Assembly: GCF_007859275.1 (NCBI RefSeq)
Contig: NZ_VOHC01000008.1
Coordinates: 1-64,000 of the forward strand
Source of the DNA: Planomicrobium sp. CPCC 101079
GTDB lineage: Bacteria; Bacillota; Bacilli; Bacillales_A; Planococcaceae
DNA: 64,000 bases
Direction: 5' to 3'
Made by a program: the position numbers and the translations under genes
Notes under the pieces: generated by a model
What the model was told of the DNA's origin: nothing
The model's database searches: none
The model's input: the letters and a program-made list of their open reading frames with translations, nothing else
Part shown: one piece after another, positions 10,001 through 18,654 of the stretch
How positions within the stretch are numbered: the first letter of the stretch is position 1
Layout: the number at the start of each line of letters is the position of its first letter

Positions 10001-10062
10001 AAGAGGAAGACCAACCGGCTGAACCAGCAGAAGGCGAAGACGAACCGAAAGACGAAGAATAA
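7042..10062 (+). CDS. ponA: Class A penicillin-binding protein 1 (glycosyltransferase/transpeptidase)
   Basis: A 1006-residue bifunctional PBP that polymerises and cross-links peptidoglycan. After a short cytoplasmic part there is one membrane anchor at about 30-55. The glycosyltransferase domain has the catalytic glutamate in ATEDEYFEEHNG (E126) and GGSTLTQQ (157-164). The transpeptidase domain has STVK (S457-K460), SQN (517-519) and KTG (649-651). A fibronectin type III-like domain (about 860-915) follows. The last 90 residues or so are a run of Glu, Asp, Lys, Pro and Ala repeats with no fold expected. The start is GTG behind AGGAGG. Confidence 0.95.
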   Translation: MLDQLKNWLTKAEESYNKWSSTKWVKRFNITTGVLWNLAILLAIIFVASGVFAASVGAGYFASLVDEEKLRTPEEMRDEVYSYEETSELYFAGEVYFGKLRTDLERTETTLDKVSENAINAVLATEDEYFEEHNGIVPKAIFRGLFQDVSNSDSQTGGSTLTQQLIKNQILTNEVSYERKAKEILLAMRLEKFMSKDEIMEAYLNIIPYGRNSAGTNIAGIETAAKSIFNVSASELNLPQAAYIAGIPKAPFLYTPYQAQGGVLKSEEGLQPGIDRMKTVLFRMKETEYITEEEYNEALAYDITKDFREKEQRAYDKYYYVTTELEKRATRIIMDVLAEKDGIEPKTLDENDKLYEEYAILADRAVRSNGYRIYSTINKDLYDAQQKAKDKYKSYGTTRNGTIINADGEEEEKEFPVQVGSMTIENKTGRILSFIGGRDPEIEKLNHATQGFRSIGSTVKPLLVYGPAIEYGKIGAGSPVVDVKFEKNDNGSVWAPTNFIPTSEQGIMPARDALAQSQNLPALRLYAQINDQVPIKYMMNSGFSRVEEQENYNTSAALGGGIEGSVEEITNGYAMVANGGKFVDSYMIEKIEDDEGNVIFEHKSTEKEVFTPQTAYILTDMLRDVFEDDRGTANRANSLLNFNADFAGKTGTTQQTRDVWLIGYNPNITMGVWLGYDKEKYSLADFPNRDLQPSVRVNQLWASLMNTTYDVEPKLVGAKKTFKQPKDVVTRSFCAISGLAPSGSCSGDGLVKSDLFNSKVMVPSKKDDSLTSGSYTTINGSRYAALDSTPREFVTSGGAGVSQAFVERMLAPFGGDASKLFPGSSRYARVVAGSNFQADGAAPSGVNAALSGGTITWSNSSSNDVVGYRVYKEGSGSPLASISESSENAFSVSGAGSYYVVAVDITGKQSGKSDSVSIEAKKPKAEPKEDEDEEKPAAEEDTSSDDKQDEDKKPADDEQKDEEEKPADNDKKDEDEDEPAEPEEPEEEEDQPAEPAEGEDEPKDEE

Positions 10063-10076
10063 GAAGCGATCCACCA

Positions 10077-10110
10077 AACCAGTCCGTAGCATGCGGACTG
10101 GTTTTTTTGC
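10077..10110 (+). terminator. ponA terminator
   Basis: AACCAGTCCG pairs with CGGACTGGTT and is followed by a T-run. Confidence 0.88.
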
Positions 10111-10112
10111 AT

Positions 10113-10150
10113 AAAAAAGCCTCGACCAAAGAGTCAGGTCGAGACTTTTC
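10113..10150 (-). terminator. acsA terminator
   Basis: On the minus strand GTCTCGACC and GGTCGAGGC form a stem followed by TTTTTT, just after the acsA stop. Confidence 0.85.
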
Positions 10151-10153
10151 ATA

Positions 10154-11872
10154 TTAATCTTCCATTGTTGACAAATCGCCTGTCGGCAAATCCAGTTCCC
10201 ATGCTTTTAACACGCGCCGCATGATTTTACCGCTCCGCGTTTTCGGCAGTTTGTCTTTAAACTCAATCTCTCTTGGCGCTGCGTGTGCCGCAAGCCCCTT
10301 CTTCACAAATTGCTGAATATCCTGAATGAGTTCCTCAGATGGATCATAGCCCTCGTTCAATGCGACAAATGCTTTTATGACTTCTCCTCGCACCGGATCC
10401 GGTTTTCCGATCACGCCTGCTTCGGCTACTGCAGGGTGCTCTAATAACGTGCTTTCAACTTCGAACGGCCCTACGCGTTCACCTGAAGTCATAATAACGT
10501 CATCTACACGGCCTTGGAACCAGAAATAGCCTTCTTCATCCATATAGGCTGAATCACCGGAAACATACCATTCATCATTCATGAAATAAGACTCATATTT
10601 TTGGGGGTTGTTCCAAATTTGGCGCATCATGGATGGCCAGCCTTTTTTAATGGCCAAATTTCCCATTTGATTCGGCGGAAGCTCATTGCCTTGGTCATCG
10701 ACGATTGCCGCTTTTATGCCGGGCACCGGTTTGCCCATCGATCCCGGTTTGATCGTCATGGACGGATAGTTGCAAATCATATGGCCTCCTGTTTCTGTCA
10801 TCCACCATGTATCGTGGATCCGCTTTTTAAAGACTTGCATGCCCCAGCGGACCACTTCCGGATTCAAAGGCTCTCCAACTGAAAGCACATGGCGAAGCGT
10901 CGACAAATCGAACTCTCTCACCAATGAGTCCCCTGCGCCCATCAGCATGCGGAATGCAGTTGGTGCGCTATACCAAACCGTCACGCCGAAATCTTCAATC
11001 GCCTTGTACCAGCCTTCGGGAGAAAAGCGGCCTCCTAAAATGACGGTTGTTGTGCCCGTAAGCCATGGAGCAAACACGCCGTACGATGTTCCAGTAACCC
11101 ACCCTGGATCAGCAGTGCACCAGTAGATGTCCTGCTCATTCAAGTCCAATACCCATTTAGCCGTCTGGTAGTGTTGAACCATCGCATACTGTGCATGGAG
11201 CACCCCTTTCGGCTTTCCTGTTGAACCAGAGGTGTAATGCAGCACAAGGCCGTCTTCTTTATCAAGCCACTCAATCTCAAACTGATCGGAACTTGAATTC
11301 AAATATTTCTGTACATCAATGATTTTATTGTCTTCTTCAATATTCCCGCCAACCAAGAAAATTGTTTTTAAATTGGGCAGCCGGTCATGCGGGACGCGCG
11401 GCAGCAATTCCGGCGTCGTAATGATCGCTTTTGCATCGCTGTCGTCCAAACGGTCGTATATGGCCCCTTCCATAAACGCCTCGAACAACGGGCCGACGAT
11501 CAGCCCCATTTTCAACGCGCCAAACATCATAAAATACAGTTCTGGCGATCTTGGCATGAAAATGAATATCCGGTCCCCTTTTTCTAAATTAGAATGCGCT
11601 TTCAATAAATTCGCCGCTCGGTTCGTCATCCGTTTCATTTCATAAAAGGTATAAGACTCGCTTCTTCCTTGGTCTTTATAATAGAGCGCAACTTTGTTCT
11701 TTCGATCAGAATCTGCGTGGCGATCGATTGCTTCATATGCCATATTAACTTTTCCGGTCTCATGCCAGCTGAATTCTTTTTCAGCATCAGACCAATCAAA
11801 GTTTGCAGCAGTTTCTTCATAATTATGTAATAGATAGTTCCCTTGTGCCGCCGGTATCGCTTCCACTTTCAT
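10154..11872 (-). CDS. acsA: Acetyl-CoA synthetase
   Basis: A 572-residue AMP-forming acetyl-CoA synthetase that activates acetate through acetyl-AMP. Visible motifs are YTSGSTGKPKG (ATP loop), WWMTETGGH, YVSGDSAYMDEEGYFWFQGR (hinge region) and the C-terminal KLPKTRSGKIMRR, whose lysine is the one acetylated by AcuA in B. subtilis. It ends in GDLSTMED exactly as B. subtilis AcsA does. An ATG nine bases upstream is too close to AAAGG, so the start at 11872 is chosen, which gives the B. subtilis length. The gene is divergent from acuABC, its control genes. Confidence 0.96.
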   Translation of the reverse strand: MKVEAIPAAQGNYLLHNYEETAANFDWSDAEKEFSWHETGKVNMAYEAIDRHADSDRKNKVALYYKDQGRSESYTFYEMKRMTNRAANLLKAHSNLEKGDRIFIFMPRSPELYFMMFGALKMGLIVGPLFEAFMEGAIYDRLDDSDAKAIITTPELLPRVPHDRLPNLKTIFLVGGNIEEDNKIIDVQKYLNSSSDQFEIEWLDKEDGLVLHYTSGSTGKPKGVLHAQYAMVQHYQTAKWVLDLNEQDIYWCTADPGWVTGTSYGVFAPWLTGTTTVILGGRFSPEGWYKAIEDFGVTVWYSAPTAFRMLMGAGDSLVREFDLSTLRHVLSVGEPLNPEVVRWGMQVFKKRIHDTWWMTETGGHMICNYPSMTIKPGSMGKPVPGIKAAIVDDQGNELPPNQMGNLAIKKGWPSMMRQIWNNPQKYESYFMNDEWYVSGDSAYMDEEGYFWFQGRVDDVIMTSGERVGPFEVESTLLEHPAVAEAGVIGKPDPVRGEVIKAFVALNEGYDPSEELIQDIQQFVKKGLAAHAAPREIEFKDKLPKTRSGKIMRRVLKAWELDLPTGDLSTMED

Positions 11873-12039
11873 TCTAATCATCCTTTCATGTCGATTCTCT
11901 TATATTCTACAACATTCTGACAATTGAATGCCAATTATTTTAATTTTTTAGAAAAGACACGCTCTTCTCCGACGATAGTCCCCAATTCCCTCCAGTTCAT
12001 GTATAATAAAGCTAATTGCATCCAATAGGCGGTGAAAAA

Positions 12040-12672
12040 ATGAACCATCAGAAAACGTATAATGTCTTGGAGTTAAAAACAAAGCATGGCCCTATCGTAA
12101 TTGAAGGACCCATTCCTTCGCATGAATTAAAAGAGCTTGATTTTCATGAAGATCTAGTCGCTTTCCGTCCGCCCGAACAACAGCATAAAGCAATTATCGG
12201 AATTGCCGACTTGCCAGAAGGGCGCATTATCATAGCCCGAGACCAAAATACGATCGTAGGATATGTCACGTATTTATATCCGGATCCACTTGAACGATGG
12301 TCACAAGGAAAAATGGAAAATTTGATCGAACTCGGTGCCATAGAAGTTATTCCTAAATTTAGGGGTAGTGGAGTCGGAAAGGCACTTTTAAGAGTTTCGA
12401 TGATGGATGATGCGCTAGAAGATTTTATCGTCATTACTACAGAATATTACTGGCATTGGGATTTAAACGGAACCGGCTTAAATGTCTGGGAATACCGGAA
12501 AGTCATGGAGAAAATGATGCAGGCTGGCGGCCTGGAGTATTATGCCACTGATGATCCGGAAATCAGTTCACATCCAGCCAACTGCTTAATGGCGAAAATC
12601 GGTAGCCGCGTCGATCCCGAATCGATCCAAAAATTTGATCAATTGCGTTTTATGAATCGCTACATGTACTAA
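12040..12672 (+). CDS. acuA: Protein acetyltransferase AcuA (GNAT family)
   Basis: A 210-residue GNAT acetyltransferase. In B. subtilis AcuA inactivates AcsA by acetylating its C-terminal active-site lysine. The acetyl-CoA site is VIPKFRGSGVGKALL, in the usual R/Q-x-x-G-x-G/A form. A TTG 24 bases upstream could extend the frame, but AGGCGGTG stands five bases before the ATG at 12040, which also gives the B. subtilis length. It is the first gene of acuABC and divergent from its substrate's gene. Confidence 0.94.
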   Translation: MNHQKTYNVLELKTKHGPIVIEGPIPSHELKELDFHEDLVAFRPPEQQHKAIIGIADLPEGRIIIARDQNTIVGYVTYLYPDPLERWSQGKMENLIELGAIEVIPKFRGSGVGKALLRVSMMDDALEDFIVITTEYYWHWDLNGTGLNVWEYRKVMEKMMQAGGLEYYATDDPEISSHPANCLMAKIGSRVDPESIQKFDQLRFMNRYMY

Positions 12673-12689
12673 ATCTGAGGGGTGTAAGT

Positions 12690-13334
12690 ATGTTAGTTGA
12701 AGAAATCATGAAAACCAATATTCATTTGCTTCGGCCTGATCAAACTGTTAAGGAAGCTGTTCTTTTATTTGAAGAAAAACACATTCGCCATGCACCGATT
12801 GTAGAAGACGGGAAATTAGTTGGGGTTTTATCGGATCGCGATCTGAAAGATGCTTTGCCATCGCGCTTTGCAACCTCCCCGCCGCCTGAAAGATATGAAA
12901 AGAAAATTGAGAGCATCATGACAAAAAATCCTGTTACTGCCCATCCTATGGATTTTGTCGAAGAAATCGCTTTGGTTTTCTACGAGCAGCAAATTGGCTG
13001 TCTTCCGGTGATAAGCGGAGAAAAACTTGTCGGATTTTTAACAGAAACTGATCTCTTGTACAAATATATCGAACTGACTGGCGCGCACCAACCCGGTTCT
13101 CAGATTGAGATAAAAGTGCCGAATCGTTCTGGTGTGTTATACGAAGTTTCAAAAGTCTTCTATGAAAAACATATTAATGTTCTTAGCGTCTTGGTTTACC
13201 CGGACAAACAGAATTCCAGCAATAAAGTCTTGGTGTTCCGTGTCCAGACAATGAATCCATTAGCTGTGATTAACGACTTACGTAAAGAAGGTTTCGATGT
13301 TTTATGGCCAAACATACCCAAAACGAACCAATGA
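12690..13334 (+). CDS. acuB: AcuB, CBS-pair and ACT domain protein
   Basis: A 214-residue protein with two CBS domains (about 1-60 and 72-130), ending with an ACT-like domain (about 138-210, IEIKVPNRSGVLYEVSKVF). CBS pairs bind adenine nucleotides; the biochemical role in the acu operon is not settled in the literature I know. The Shine-Dalgarno GAGGGGTG lies before the ATG. Its last codons overlap the start of acuC in an ATGA arrangement, so translation of the two is probably coupled. Confidence 0.92.
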   Translation: MLVEEIMKTNIHLLRPDQTVKEAVLLFEEKHIRHAPIVEDGKLVGVLSDRDLKDALPSRFATSPPPERYEKKIESIMTKNPVTAHPMDFVEEIALVFYEQQIGCLPVISGEKLVGFLTETDLLYKYIELTGAHQPGSQIEIKVPNRSGVLYEVSKVFYEKHINVLSVLVYPDKQNSSNKVLVFRVQTMNPLAVINDLRKEGFDVLWPNIPKTNQ

Positions 13335-14482
13335 GACATGCCGTCTTTGTCTATTCAGAAGATCAATTAGGCTACAAGTTTTCAGAGACGCATCCGTTTA
13401 ACCAGAAGAGACTCATTTTAACCATTGATTTGCTCAACCAAATGAATGCGCTTTCAACGGATGCTATCGTTCCAGCACGTATAGCTACTGATGAAGAGTT
13501 GTTGCTTGCTCACGATCAGCGTTATATCGACATTGTCAAAAAAGCAAGCCATGGAGAAATCACGCCGGAAGCAGGAGAAAGTTACGGCATCGGTACAGAA
13601 GATACGCCTATATTTGAAAATATGCACGAAGCCAGCGCCCGTTTGGTGGGAGGCACGCTGACAGCTGTCGATTATGTCATGGAAGGAAAAGCACAGCATG
13701 CGCTTAATCTTGGCGGCGGACTTCATCATGGCTTTCGCGGGAAAGCATCTGGCTTTTGCATTTACAACGACAGCTCAGTAGCCATTAATTACATCAGGGA
13801 AAAATACGGGGCCCGCGTCCTCTACATCGACACGGATGCACACCACGGAGATGGCGTTCAGTGGTGCTTTTACGAAGACCCAGATGTTTGCACTGTTTCT
13901 ATCCACGAAACCGGCCGCTACCTGTTTCCAGGCACAGGAAGCATCAGTGAGCGCGGCAGCGGCCAAGGTTACGGGACAAGCTTCAACTTTCCGATAGATG
14001 CCTTTACGGAAGATGAATCGTTTCTGGAAGTCTACCGCACTTCCATGAAAGAAATTATGGAATTTTTTAAACCCGATGTTATCCTGAGCCAAAATGGAGC
14101 GGATGCCCATTACCTAGATCCGCTGACGCATTTATACGGCACTATGAACATTTACCGGGAGATACCCAAAATAGCCCACGAACTCGCCCACGAATACTGC
14201 GAAGGCCGCTGGATTGCGGTTGGAGGCGGTGGCTACGATATCTGGCGCGTCGTGCCGAGAGCTTGGTCTCTTCTATGGATGGAAATGAACAACATTCCCC
14301 TTCCTGAAGGGAAACTGCCGGAAAGCTGGCTGTCCAAGTGGCAGCCCGAATCCCCCGTCAGATTAATCGACACATGGCATGATCCAGAGAATATGTATGA
14401 AGCCATTCCACGGAAAGAAGAAATCACGGATAAAAACCAGCAAATGCTTAATAAAGCGTTGTACATGATTCGAAATACATGA
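13331..14482 (+). CDS. acuC: AcuC, class I/II-type histone deacetylase family protein deacetylase
   Basis: A 383-residue Zn-dependent deacetylase that reverses AcuA acetylation of AcsA in B. subtilis. Family motifs are LNLGGGLHHGFRGKASGFC and IDTDAHHGDGVQW, with metal ligands Asp/His, and later SQNGADAHYLDPL and GGGGYD. A longer frame from 13304 is open, but MRHAVFVYS at 13331 aligns with the B. subtilis N-terminus. That ATG overlaps the acuB stop by the ATGA arrangement, so I chose it. No clear Shine-Dalgarno is visible, which is consistent with translational coupling. Confidence 0.94.
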   Translation: MRHAVFVYSEDQLGYKFSETHPFNQKRLILTIDLLNQMNALSTDAIVPARIATDEELLLAHDQRYIDIVKKASHGEITPEAGESYGIGTEDTPIFENMHEASARLVGGTLTAVDYVMEGKAQHALNLGGGLHHGFRGKASGFCIYNDSSVAINYIREKYGARVLYIDTDAHHGDGVQWCFYEDPDVCTVSIHETGRYLFPGTGSISERGSGQGYGTSFNFPIDAFTEDESFLEVYRTSMKEIMEFFKPDVILSQNGADAHYLDPLTHLYGTMNIYREIPKIAHELAHEYCEGRWIAVGGGGYDIWRVVPRAWSLLWMEMNNIPLPEGKLPESWLSKWQPESPVRLIDTWHDPENMYEAIPRKEEITDKNQQMLNKALYMIRNT

Positions 14483-14509
14483 AAAAGCTCCCTTTGCGGG
14501 AGCTTTTTA
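14482..14509. terminator. Bidirectional terminator between acuC and ccpA
   Basis: AAAAGCTCCC pairs with GGGAGCTTTT around a short loop, with T-runs on both strands. It touches both stop codons. Confidence 0.85.
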
Positions 14510-15508
14510 GTCGTTGTTTTTAGTAGATTGGCGTTCTTCTATGCGATATGGAAGTATCACTTGGTTCTCTTCAATTTCTTCTTTGTTCATGTATTTCGTT
14601 AGTAAACGCATGGATACAGCTCCGATATCGTATAAGGGGAATGCGATAGAGGTAAGCATAGGTCGCGCCATGCGAGCTAATTTTGAATTTTCGTAACTGA
14701 CGATTTCCACTTCTTCCGGTATTCTTTTCCCGATTTCTTCCACTCCGTGTATAACTCCGACGGACATTTCATCATTGCTGACAAAATAAGCTGTCGGATC
14801 TAACGGTTTCAATGTTTCAACAGCCTCCAGGCCTTCTTCATACGAATTGTCGCATTCGACAACCAGCTGCTCTTCAAATTCGATCCCCGCGTCCAACAAA
14901 GCTTGTCTATAAGCTTTAAGCTTATAGTCTTTGTTGACCTTAGACGTCATAGGGCCTGAAATAAACGCAATTTTCTTATGTCCATTATCAATCAATTTCT
15001 TTACAGCTTCATAAGCCGCTCCATAATAATCAATATTGACTGACGCGATGGTGGCCGACTCGTCGATAGATCCCGCCAAAACGATCGGAGAGGATGAGCG
15101 CCCCATTTCATGCAGAAGTTCTGGCGTGATATCGCCGCTCATGAAAACAATTCCATCCACTTGTTTCCCAAGCATTGTTTCCAATAATTGAAGTTCTTTG
15201 TTTTGATTTTGGTCTGAATTCGACAAAATGATATTGTATCGGTACATCGTAGCGATATCTTCAATACCACGCGCAAGTTCGGCATACATACTATTGGAAA
15301 TATCAGGGATGATTACACCAACCGTTGTGGTTTTTTTACTGGCAAGCCCTCTTGCTACTGCATTAGGACGATAGCCTAATTCTTCTATAACTTTCAACAC
15401 TTTTTTTCGTGTGGCAGGCTTTACATTTTGATTTCCATTTACCACCCGTGAAACGGTAGCCATGGAAACATTCGCTTCTCTTGCCACATCATAAATTGTA
15501 ACCGTCAT
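14507..15508 (-). CDS. ccpA: Catabolite control protein A
   Basis: A 333-residue LacI/GalR-type regulator that with HPr-Ser46-P binds cre sites to repress or activate carbon genes. The N-terminal helix-turn-helix and hinge read [19 protein letters not shown] and [15 protein letters not shown], followed by the periplasmic-binding-like effector domain (about 60-333). The frame extends 11 codons upstream, but AAAGGAGG stands just before the ATG at 15508, giving the usual CcpA length. The position next to acuC and aroA is as in B. subtilis. Two cre-like sites occur in this window. Confidence 0.96.
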   Translation of the reverse strand: MTVTIYDVAREANVSMATVSRVVNGNQNVKPATRKKVLKVIEELGYRPNAVARGLASKKTTTVGVIIPDISNSMYAELARGIEDIATMYRYNIILSNSDQNQNKELQLLETMLGKQVDGIVFMSGDITPELLHEMGRSSSPIVLAGSIDESATIASVNIDYYGAAYEAVKKLIDNGHKKIAFISGPMTSKVNKDYKLKAYRQALLDAGIEFEEQLVVECDNSYEEGLEAVETLKPLDPTAYFVSNDEMSVGVIHGVEEIGKRIPEEVEIVSYENSKLARMARPMLTSIAFPLYDIGAVSMRLLTKYMNKEEIEENQVILPYRIEERQSTKNND

Positions 15509-15568
15509 TGTACGCCTCCTTTCAATTGCTCTTTTAATCATACGATAGAAACTTTCATGTTATCAACT

Positions 15569-15598
15569 AAAAAAGAAAAGCCGGGTAATTTCCCGGCT
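15569..15598 (-). terminator. aroA terminator
   Basis: AGCCGGG pairs with CCCGGCT, with a T-rich tract on the minus strand, between aroA and ccpA. Confidence 0.8.
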
Positions 15599-15606
15599 CT
15601 TCGGTC

Positions 15607-16692
15607 TTAAGCTTTCAATTCGTATTGCTTCATGAACTTCATTAAAGCATCGTAGTATTCGTCAAATTGTGGTATATTCATTTGCTGTTGGGCATCCGAT
15701 AATGCTACTGCAGGATCTGGATGTACTTCAGCCATAACTCCGTCTGCGCCTATTGCGATAGCAGCTTTTGCTGTAGGCAACAATAAGTCACGGCGGCCAG
15801 TAGAATGAGTAACATCCACAAATACTGGAAGGTGTGTTTCTTGTTTCAAAATTGGCACTGCGGAAATATCAAGTGTGTTTCTTGTCGCTTTTTCATATGT
15901 GCGGATTCCGCGTTCACATAAGATAATTTGGCTATTGCCGTTTGCGATGATGTATTCCGCCGCATTGATGAACTCATCGATTGTTGCGGACAATCCTCTT
16001 TTCAAAAGAACCGGTTTGTTGATCGAACCAACTGCTTTTAAGAGTTCAAAGTTTTGCATATTGCGTGCTCCAACTTGAACAACGTCCACGTAATCCAGTG
16101 CCGCTTCCAAATGATGCGGTGTCACAATCTCAGATACGACGGCCAAGTTGTTTTCATCGGCGGCTTTTTTCAACATTTTTAAGCCCTCAAGTCCAAGTCC
16201 TTGGAAATCGTATGGAGAAGTACGGGGTTTGTATGCTCCACCGCGAATCATCCGAAGCCCTTTGCCACCAATCGCCTCGGCCACTTTTGAAACTTGCTCT
16301 TGTGACTCTACTGCACAAGGTCCGAAAATAAAGGATGGAGTTCCATCGCCGATTTTTTCACCATTGACTGTAACGATGGTATCTTCAGCTTTTTTCTTAC
16401 GAGAAACCAACAAAGCTTTACGGTGATCTTCTTCCTGCATATCAAGAGCTGATTTGAAAATCTCTTTGAATATATGATCAACCGTTTTTTGGTCTAGTGG
16501 CCCATTATTGTTATCTTTCAACAAATTCAACATATGGCGTTCACGCATTGGATCGTATTTGTCAATCCCTTGCTTTTCCTTCAATTTCCCAATATCCTGC
16601 ACGATAGAAGCCCTCTCATTTATAAGAGATAAAATTTGAAGGTTCACTGCGTCGACTTTTTCTCTTAGCTGCTCTAAATCTAAATGGCTCAT
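15607..16692 (-). CDS. aroA: Bifunctional chorismate mutase / DAHP synthase
   Basis: A 361-residue fusion. The N-terminal AroQ-type chorismate mutase domain (about 1-90, [20 protein letters not shown]) is joined to a class I beta DAHP synthase (about 105-355) with [27 protein letters not shown] and [11 protein letters not shown]. It starts the shikimate pathway; in Bacillus the mutase domain gives feedback inhibition by chorismate and prephenate. GAAAGGAGAAG precedes the ATG at 16692; an upstream extension of nine codons lacks support. It has its own terminator before ccpA. Confidence 0.95.
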   Translation of the reverse strand: MSHLDLEQLREKVDAVNLQILSLINERASIVQDIGKLKEKQGIDKYDPMRERHMLNLLKDNNNGPLDQKTVDHIFKEIFKSALDMQEEDHRKALLVSRKKKAEDTIVTVNGEKIGDGTPSFIFGPCAVESQEQVSKVAEAIGGKGLRMIRGGAYKPRTSPYDFQGLGLEGLKMLKKAADENNLAVVSEIVTPHHLEAALDYVDVVQVGARNMQNFELLKAVGSINKPVLLKRGLSATIDEFINAAEYIIANGNSQIILCERGIRTYEKATRNTLDISAVPILKQETHLPVFVDVTHSTGRRDLLLPTAKAAIAIGADGVMAEVHPDPAVALSDAQQQMNIPQFDEYYDALMKFMKQYELKA

Positions 16693-16825
16693 TCTCCAAC
16701 TTCTCCTTTCGCAAATCACCTTACTTAGTGACTCATCTTAACATAATAAAACTATTATATGCAAAGTATTCGGGAAAGTCACGAAATATTTTAGCGCTTC
16801 AACGCGCGAAAGTGTTTTTGCATAG

Positions 16826-16856
16826 AAAAACCGGAGCATTCAAGCTCCGGTTTTTT
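16826..16856 (-). terminator. Terminator of the ytxGHJ operon
   Basis: On the minus strand AAAACCGGAGC pairs with GCTCCGGTTTTT directly after the ytxJ stop. Confidence 0.85.
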
Positions 16857-16857
16857 A

Positions 16858-17187
16858 TTAAGCAAGAAATTCTGTCATTGCCTTGCTTTTGATTTTGTTA
16901 TGAGATTCATGCCAATCAACCACTTGATTTGAAAAGTGGAACAGTTGAGGCGATTCGTGTTTGATTTGTGTAATCTCCTCAATTGCATTTGAAAGTTCAC
17001 GATCTTCTTGTACCACTAAAAATAGAAATAGTTGGTTGGGGTGCAAAGAACAATATTCATTGTATTCATTCCAAGCAGCTGCCGATACCGGACATGTATT
17101 GCTGTGTTTAAACAACCAATAATGCAGTGTACCTGAAGTAGCTTGTTTTATATCATCTAAATGTTGAACACGCACTAAATTTTTCAT
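16858..17187 (-). CDS. ytxJ: YtxJ, bacilliredoxin-like monothiol protein
   Basis: A 109-residue thioredoxin-fold protein of the YtxJ (BrxC) group. It reduces bacillithiol mixed disulfides in Bacillus. The single active cysteine is in KHSNTCPVSAAAW, the CPxS form expected for a monothiol bacilliredoxin; ESPQLFHF and ESHNKI complete the family pattern. The start at 17187 follows GGGAGCGGG; a TTG five codons earlier lies in the ribosome site. It is the last gene of ytxG-ytxH-ytxJ. Confidence 0.9.
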   Translation of the reverse strand: MKNLVRVQHLDDIKQATSGTLHYWLFKHSNTCPVSAAAWNEYNEYCSLHPNQLFLFLVVQEDRELSNAIEEITQIKHESPQLFHFSNQVVDWHESHNKIKSKAMTEFLA

Positions 17188-17213
17188 GAAACCCGCTCCC
17201 AAGATATTTCGTA

Positions 17214-18095
17214 TTATTTGTTTTTGTTGCTCGAGTTATTGGATTTGTTCGAGTTGTTCGAGTTGTTCCAACGCCCTGAACTGTTTGAGTTTGATGATTT
17301 GTTCGAGTTGTTGGAAGTTGAATTAGAACCAGATCCTTTATTGTTCGAAGTTCCGCCGGTACCTGCAGATCCCGCTGAGCTTGACGAATTTTTAGAATCT
17401 GTAGAACCTACTGTACCGGTAGTTCCTGAAGCTTTGGTTCCAGAAGTGCCTGTAGATCCAGAAGTATTGGCTGAACCTGATTTGCTTTCTTCTTTCACTT
17501 CTTCAACAGCTTCTCTCAATGCATCTGCAGTGGATGTAAAGTTTTCTTGACCGCCTGTTGTGGTAGTCGAATCGCTTTGGTTGTGGACAGTATCCAGCAT
17601 TTCGATTGACTCTTCCCCTTCAGAAGAAGCAGTACCATCGTCCATTGGCGATTTGCCGCCTTTTAAATTCTTGACCTTATCCACCACTTTTGAAGATTGC
17701 TCTTTCACTTGTTGCGTTAGGCCGCCTGATTTTCCTTTTACTGAATCTGTGTAGCCGGAAGTTTTTTCTTTAAGCGTAGACGCGTGGGTGTTCAAATCCG
17801 TCCGGAAGTCCTTGCCGGATTTAGGCGCCAAGAATAAAGCAGCGGCCGCTCCGATAAGCCCGCCAACAATTACTCCAGTAAGAAAGCCTTTTGAAGCTTG
17901 TTCCTCTTCATAATCATAAAGGTCATCATAGCGGTTTGACATGCCATATGACTGAGGCACGTATTCACTTTGTTCAAAAGCACCGCCATTTTGTGAATAA
18001 TAGGTGTTGTTATAAGCCGCATCGTTAGGATTCGAATTTTGTTGATTGTCGCGAGAACCTTGGTTGTTTTGATTATTGTTGTAGTTTTGAGTCAT
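17214..18095 (-). CDS. ytxH: YtxH-domain general stress protein with long Ser/Asn/Gly/Thr tail
   Basis: A 293-residue protein. An Asn/Gln/Tyr-rich N-terminus (about 1-60) precedes the YtxH domain at about 65-150: a glycine-rich membrane segment GVIVGGLIGAAAALFLAPKSG followed by a Lys-rich amphipathic part. From about residue 195 to the end the sequence is almost only Ser, Asn, Gly, Thr and Lys. B. subtilis YtxH is about half this length, so both low-complexity parts are expansions. The start has TGGAGG upstream. It is the middle gene of the operon, 26-29 bases from its neighbours. Biochemical function is unknown. Confidence 0.85.
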   Translation of the reverse strand: MTQNYNNNQNNQGSRDNQQNSNPNDAAYNNTYYSQNGGAFEQSEYVPQSYGMSNRYDDLYDYEEEQASKGFLTGVIVGGLIGAAAALFLAPKSGKDFRTDLNTHASTLKEKTSGYTDSVKGKSGGLTQQVKEQSSKVVDKVKNLKGGKSPMDDGTASSEGEESIEMLDTVHNQSDSTTTTGGQENFTSTADALREAVEEVKEESKSGSANTSGSTGTSGTKASGTTGTVGSTDSKNSSSSAGSAGTGGTSNNKGSGSNSTSNNSNKSSNSNSSGRWNNSNNSNKSNNSSNKNK

Positions 18096-18124
18096 AATCT
18101 GTTCCTCCAGTATTATAGGATTTC

Positions 18125-18616
18125 TTAAGCTCGTTCATTGTGAGGCAATTGTTTTTGCCCTGGAACCGGTTCGTAGGCAGAAGTTGCACGCGCTTCATAA
18201 ATCTTGCGCTCTTTCCAGCTATCGCGGATTCCCATCAAAACATTGCTCCATTGGACCACTGTCGCGATTTTGTCGCGATTGTCTTCAACTTGTGAGGTGA
18301 CAGAAGTCGTAATGTGGCGTACGGATGAATTCAAGTCTGTTACTGAATTTCCGACCCCTCTCACTGCATCCACAACTGTATTCAGTTTTTGTGATTTGTC
18401 TTGGATGTCTTCAGCTAATTCATTTGTTTTGTGTAGCAGGTTGGTAGTTTCCAATGTAACCCCCTGCAATTGATTTTCAAGACCTGCAACAGTTCCTGAA
18501 ACTTCTTTTAATGTGTTTTTTAGCGAGTTTAATGTCATTGCCAACGCTACGCACAACACCAAAAACCCTACTGCAGCCACGATAGCGGCTATGTAAAGCA
18601 GTATTCTCCAATCCAT
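18125..18616 (-). CDS. ytxG: YtxG, DUF948 membrane-anchored protein
   Basis: A 163-residue protein with one N-terminal membrane segment (about 4-28, ILLYIAAIVAAVGFLVLCVA). A long helical, coiled-coil-like part with repeated heptad spacing (about 30-125) follows. This is the DUF948 pattern of B. subtilis YtxG, a sigma-B general stress protein of unknown biochemical role. AAAGGAGG precedes the ATG. The sigma-B-type promoter lies 40-65 bases upstream, so this is the first gene of ytxGHJ. Confidence 0.9.
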   Translation of the reverse strand: MDWRILLYIAAIVAAVGFLVLCVALAMTLNSLKNTLKEVSGTVAGLENQLQGVTLETTNLLHKTNELAEDIQDKSQKLNTVVDAVRGVGNSVTDLNSSVRHITTSVTSQVEDNRDKIATVVQWSNVLMGIRDSWKERKIYEARATSAYEPVPGQKQLPHNERA

Positions 18617-18654
18617 GCTGTTTCCTCCTTTTTAACTCAACGTTATATTGTTTT

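Noticed and set aside
7042-10062. Acidic tail as a frameshift or assembly artefact
   Set aside because: The frame stays open to a stop followed at once by a terminator, and codon use is mixed, so it reads as real coding sequence.
9735-10152. Ser/Leu/Phe-rich frames opposite the PBP1 acidic tail
   Set aside because: They are complementary translations of the Glu/Asp codon run and have no independent signals.
11882-12039. cre site between acsA and acuA, expected from B. subtilis
   Set aside because: I looked for the WTGNAANCGNWNNCW pattern and did not find a convincing match by eye in this gap.
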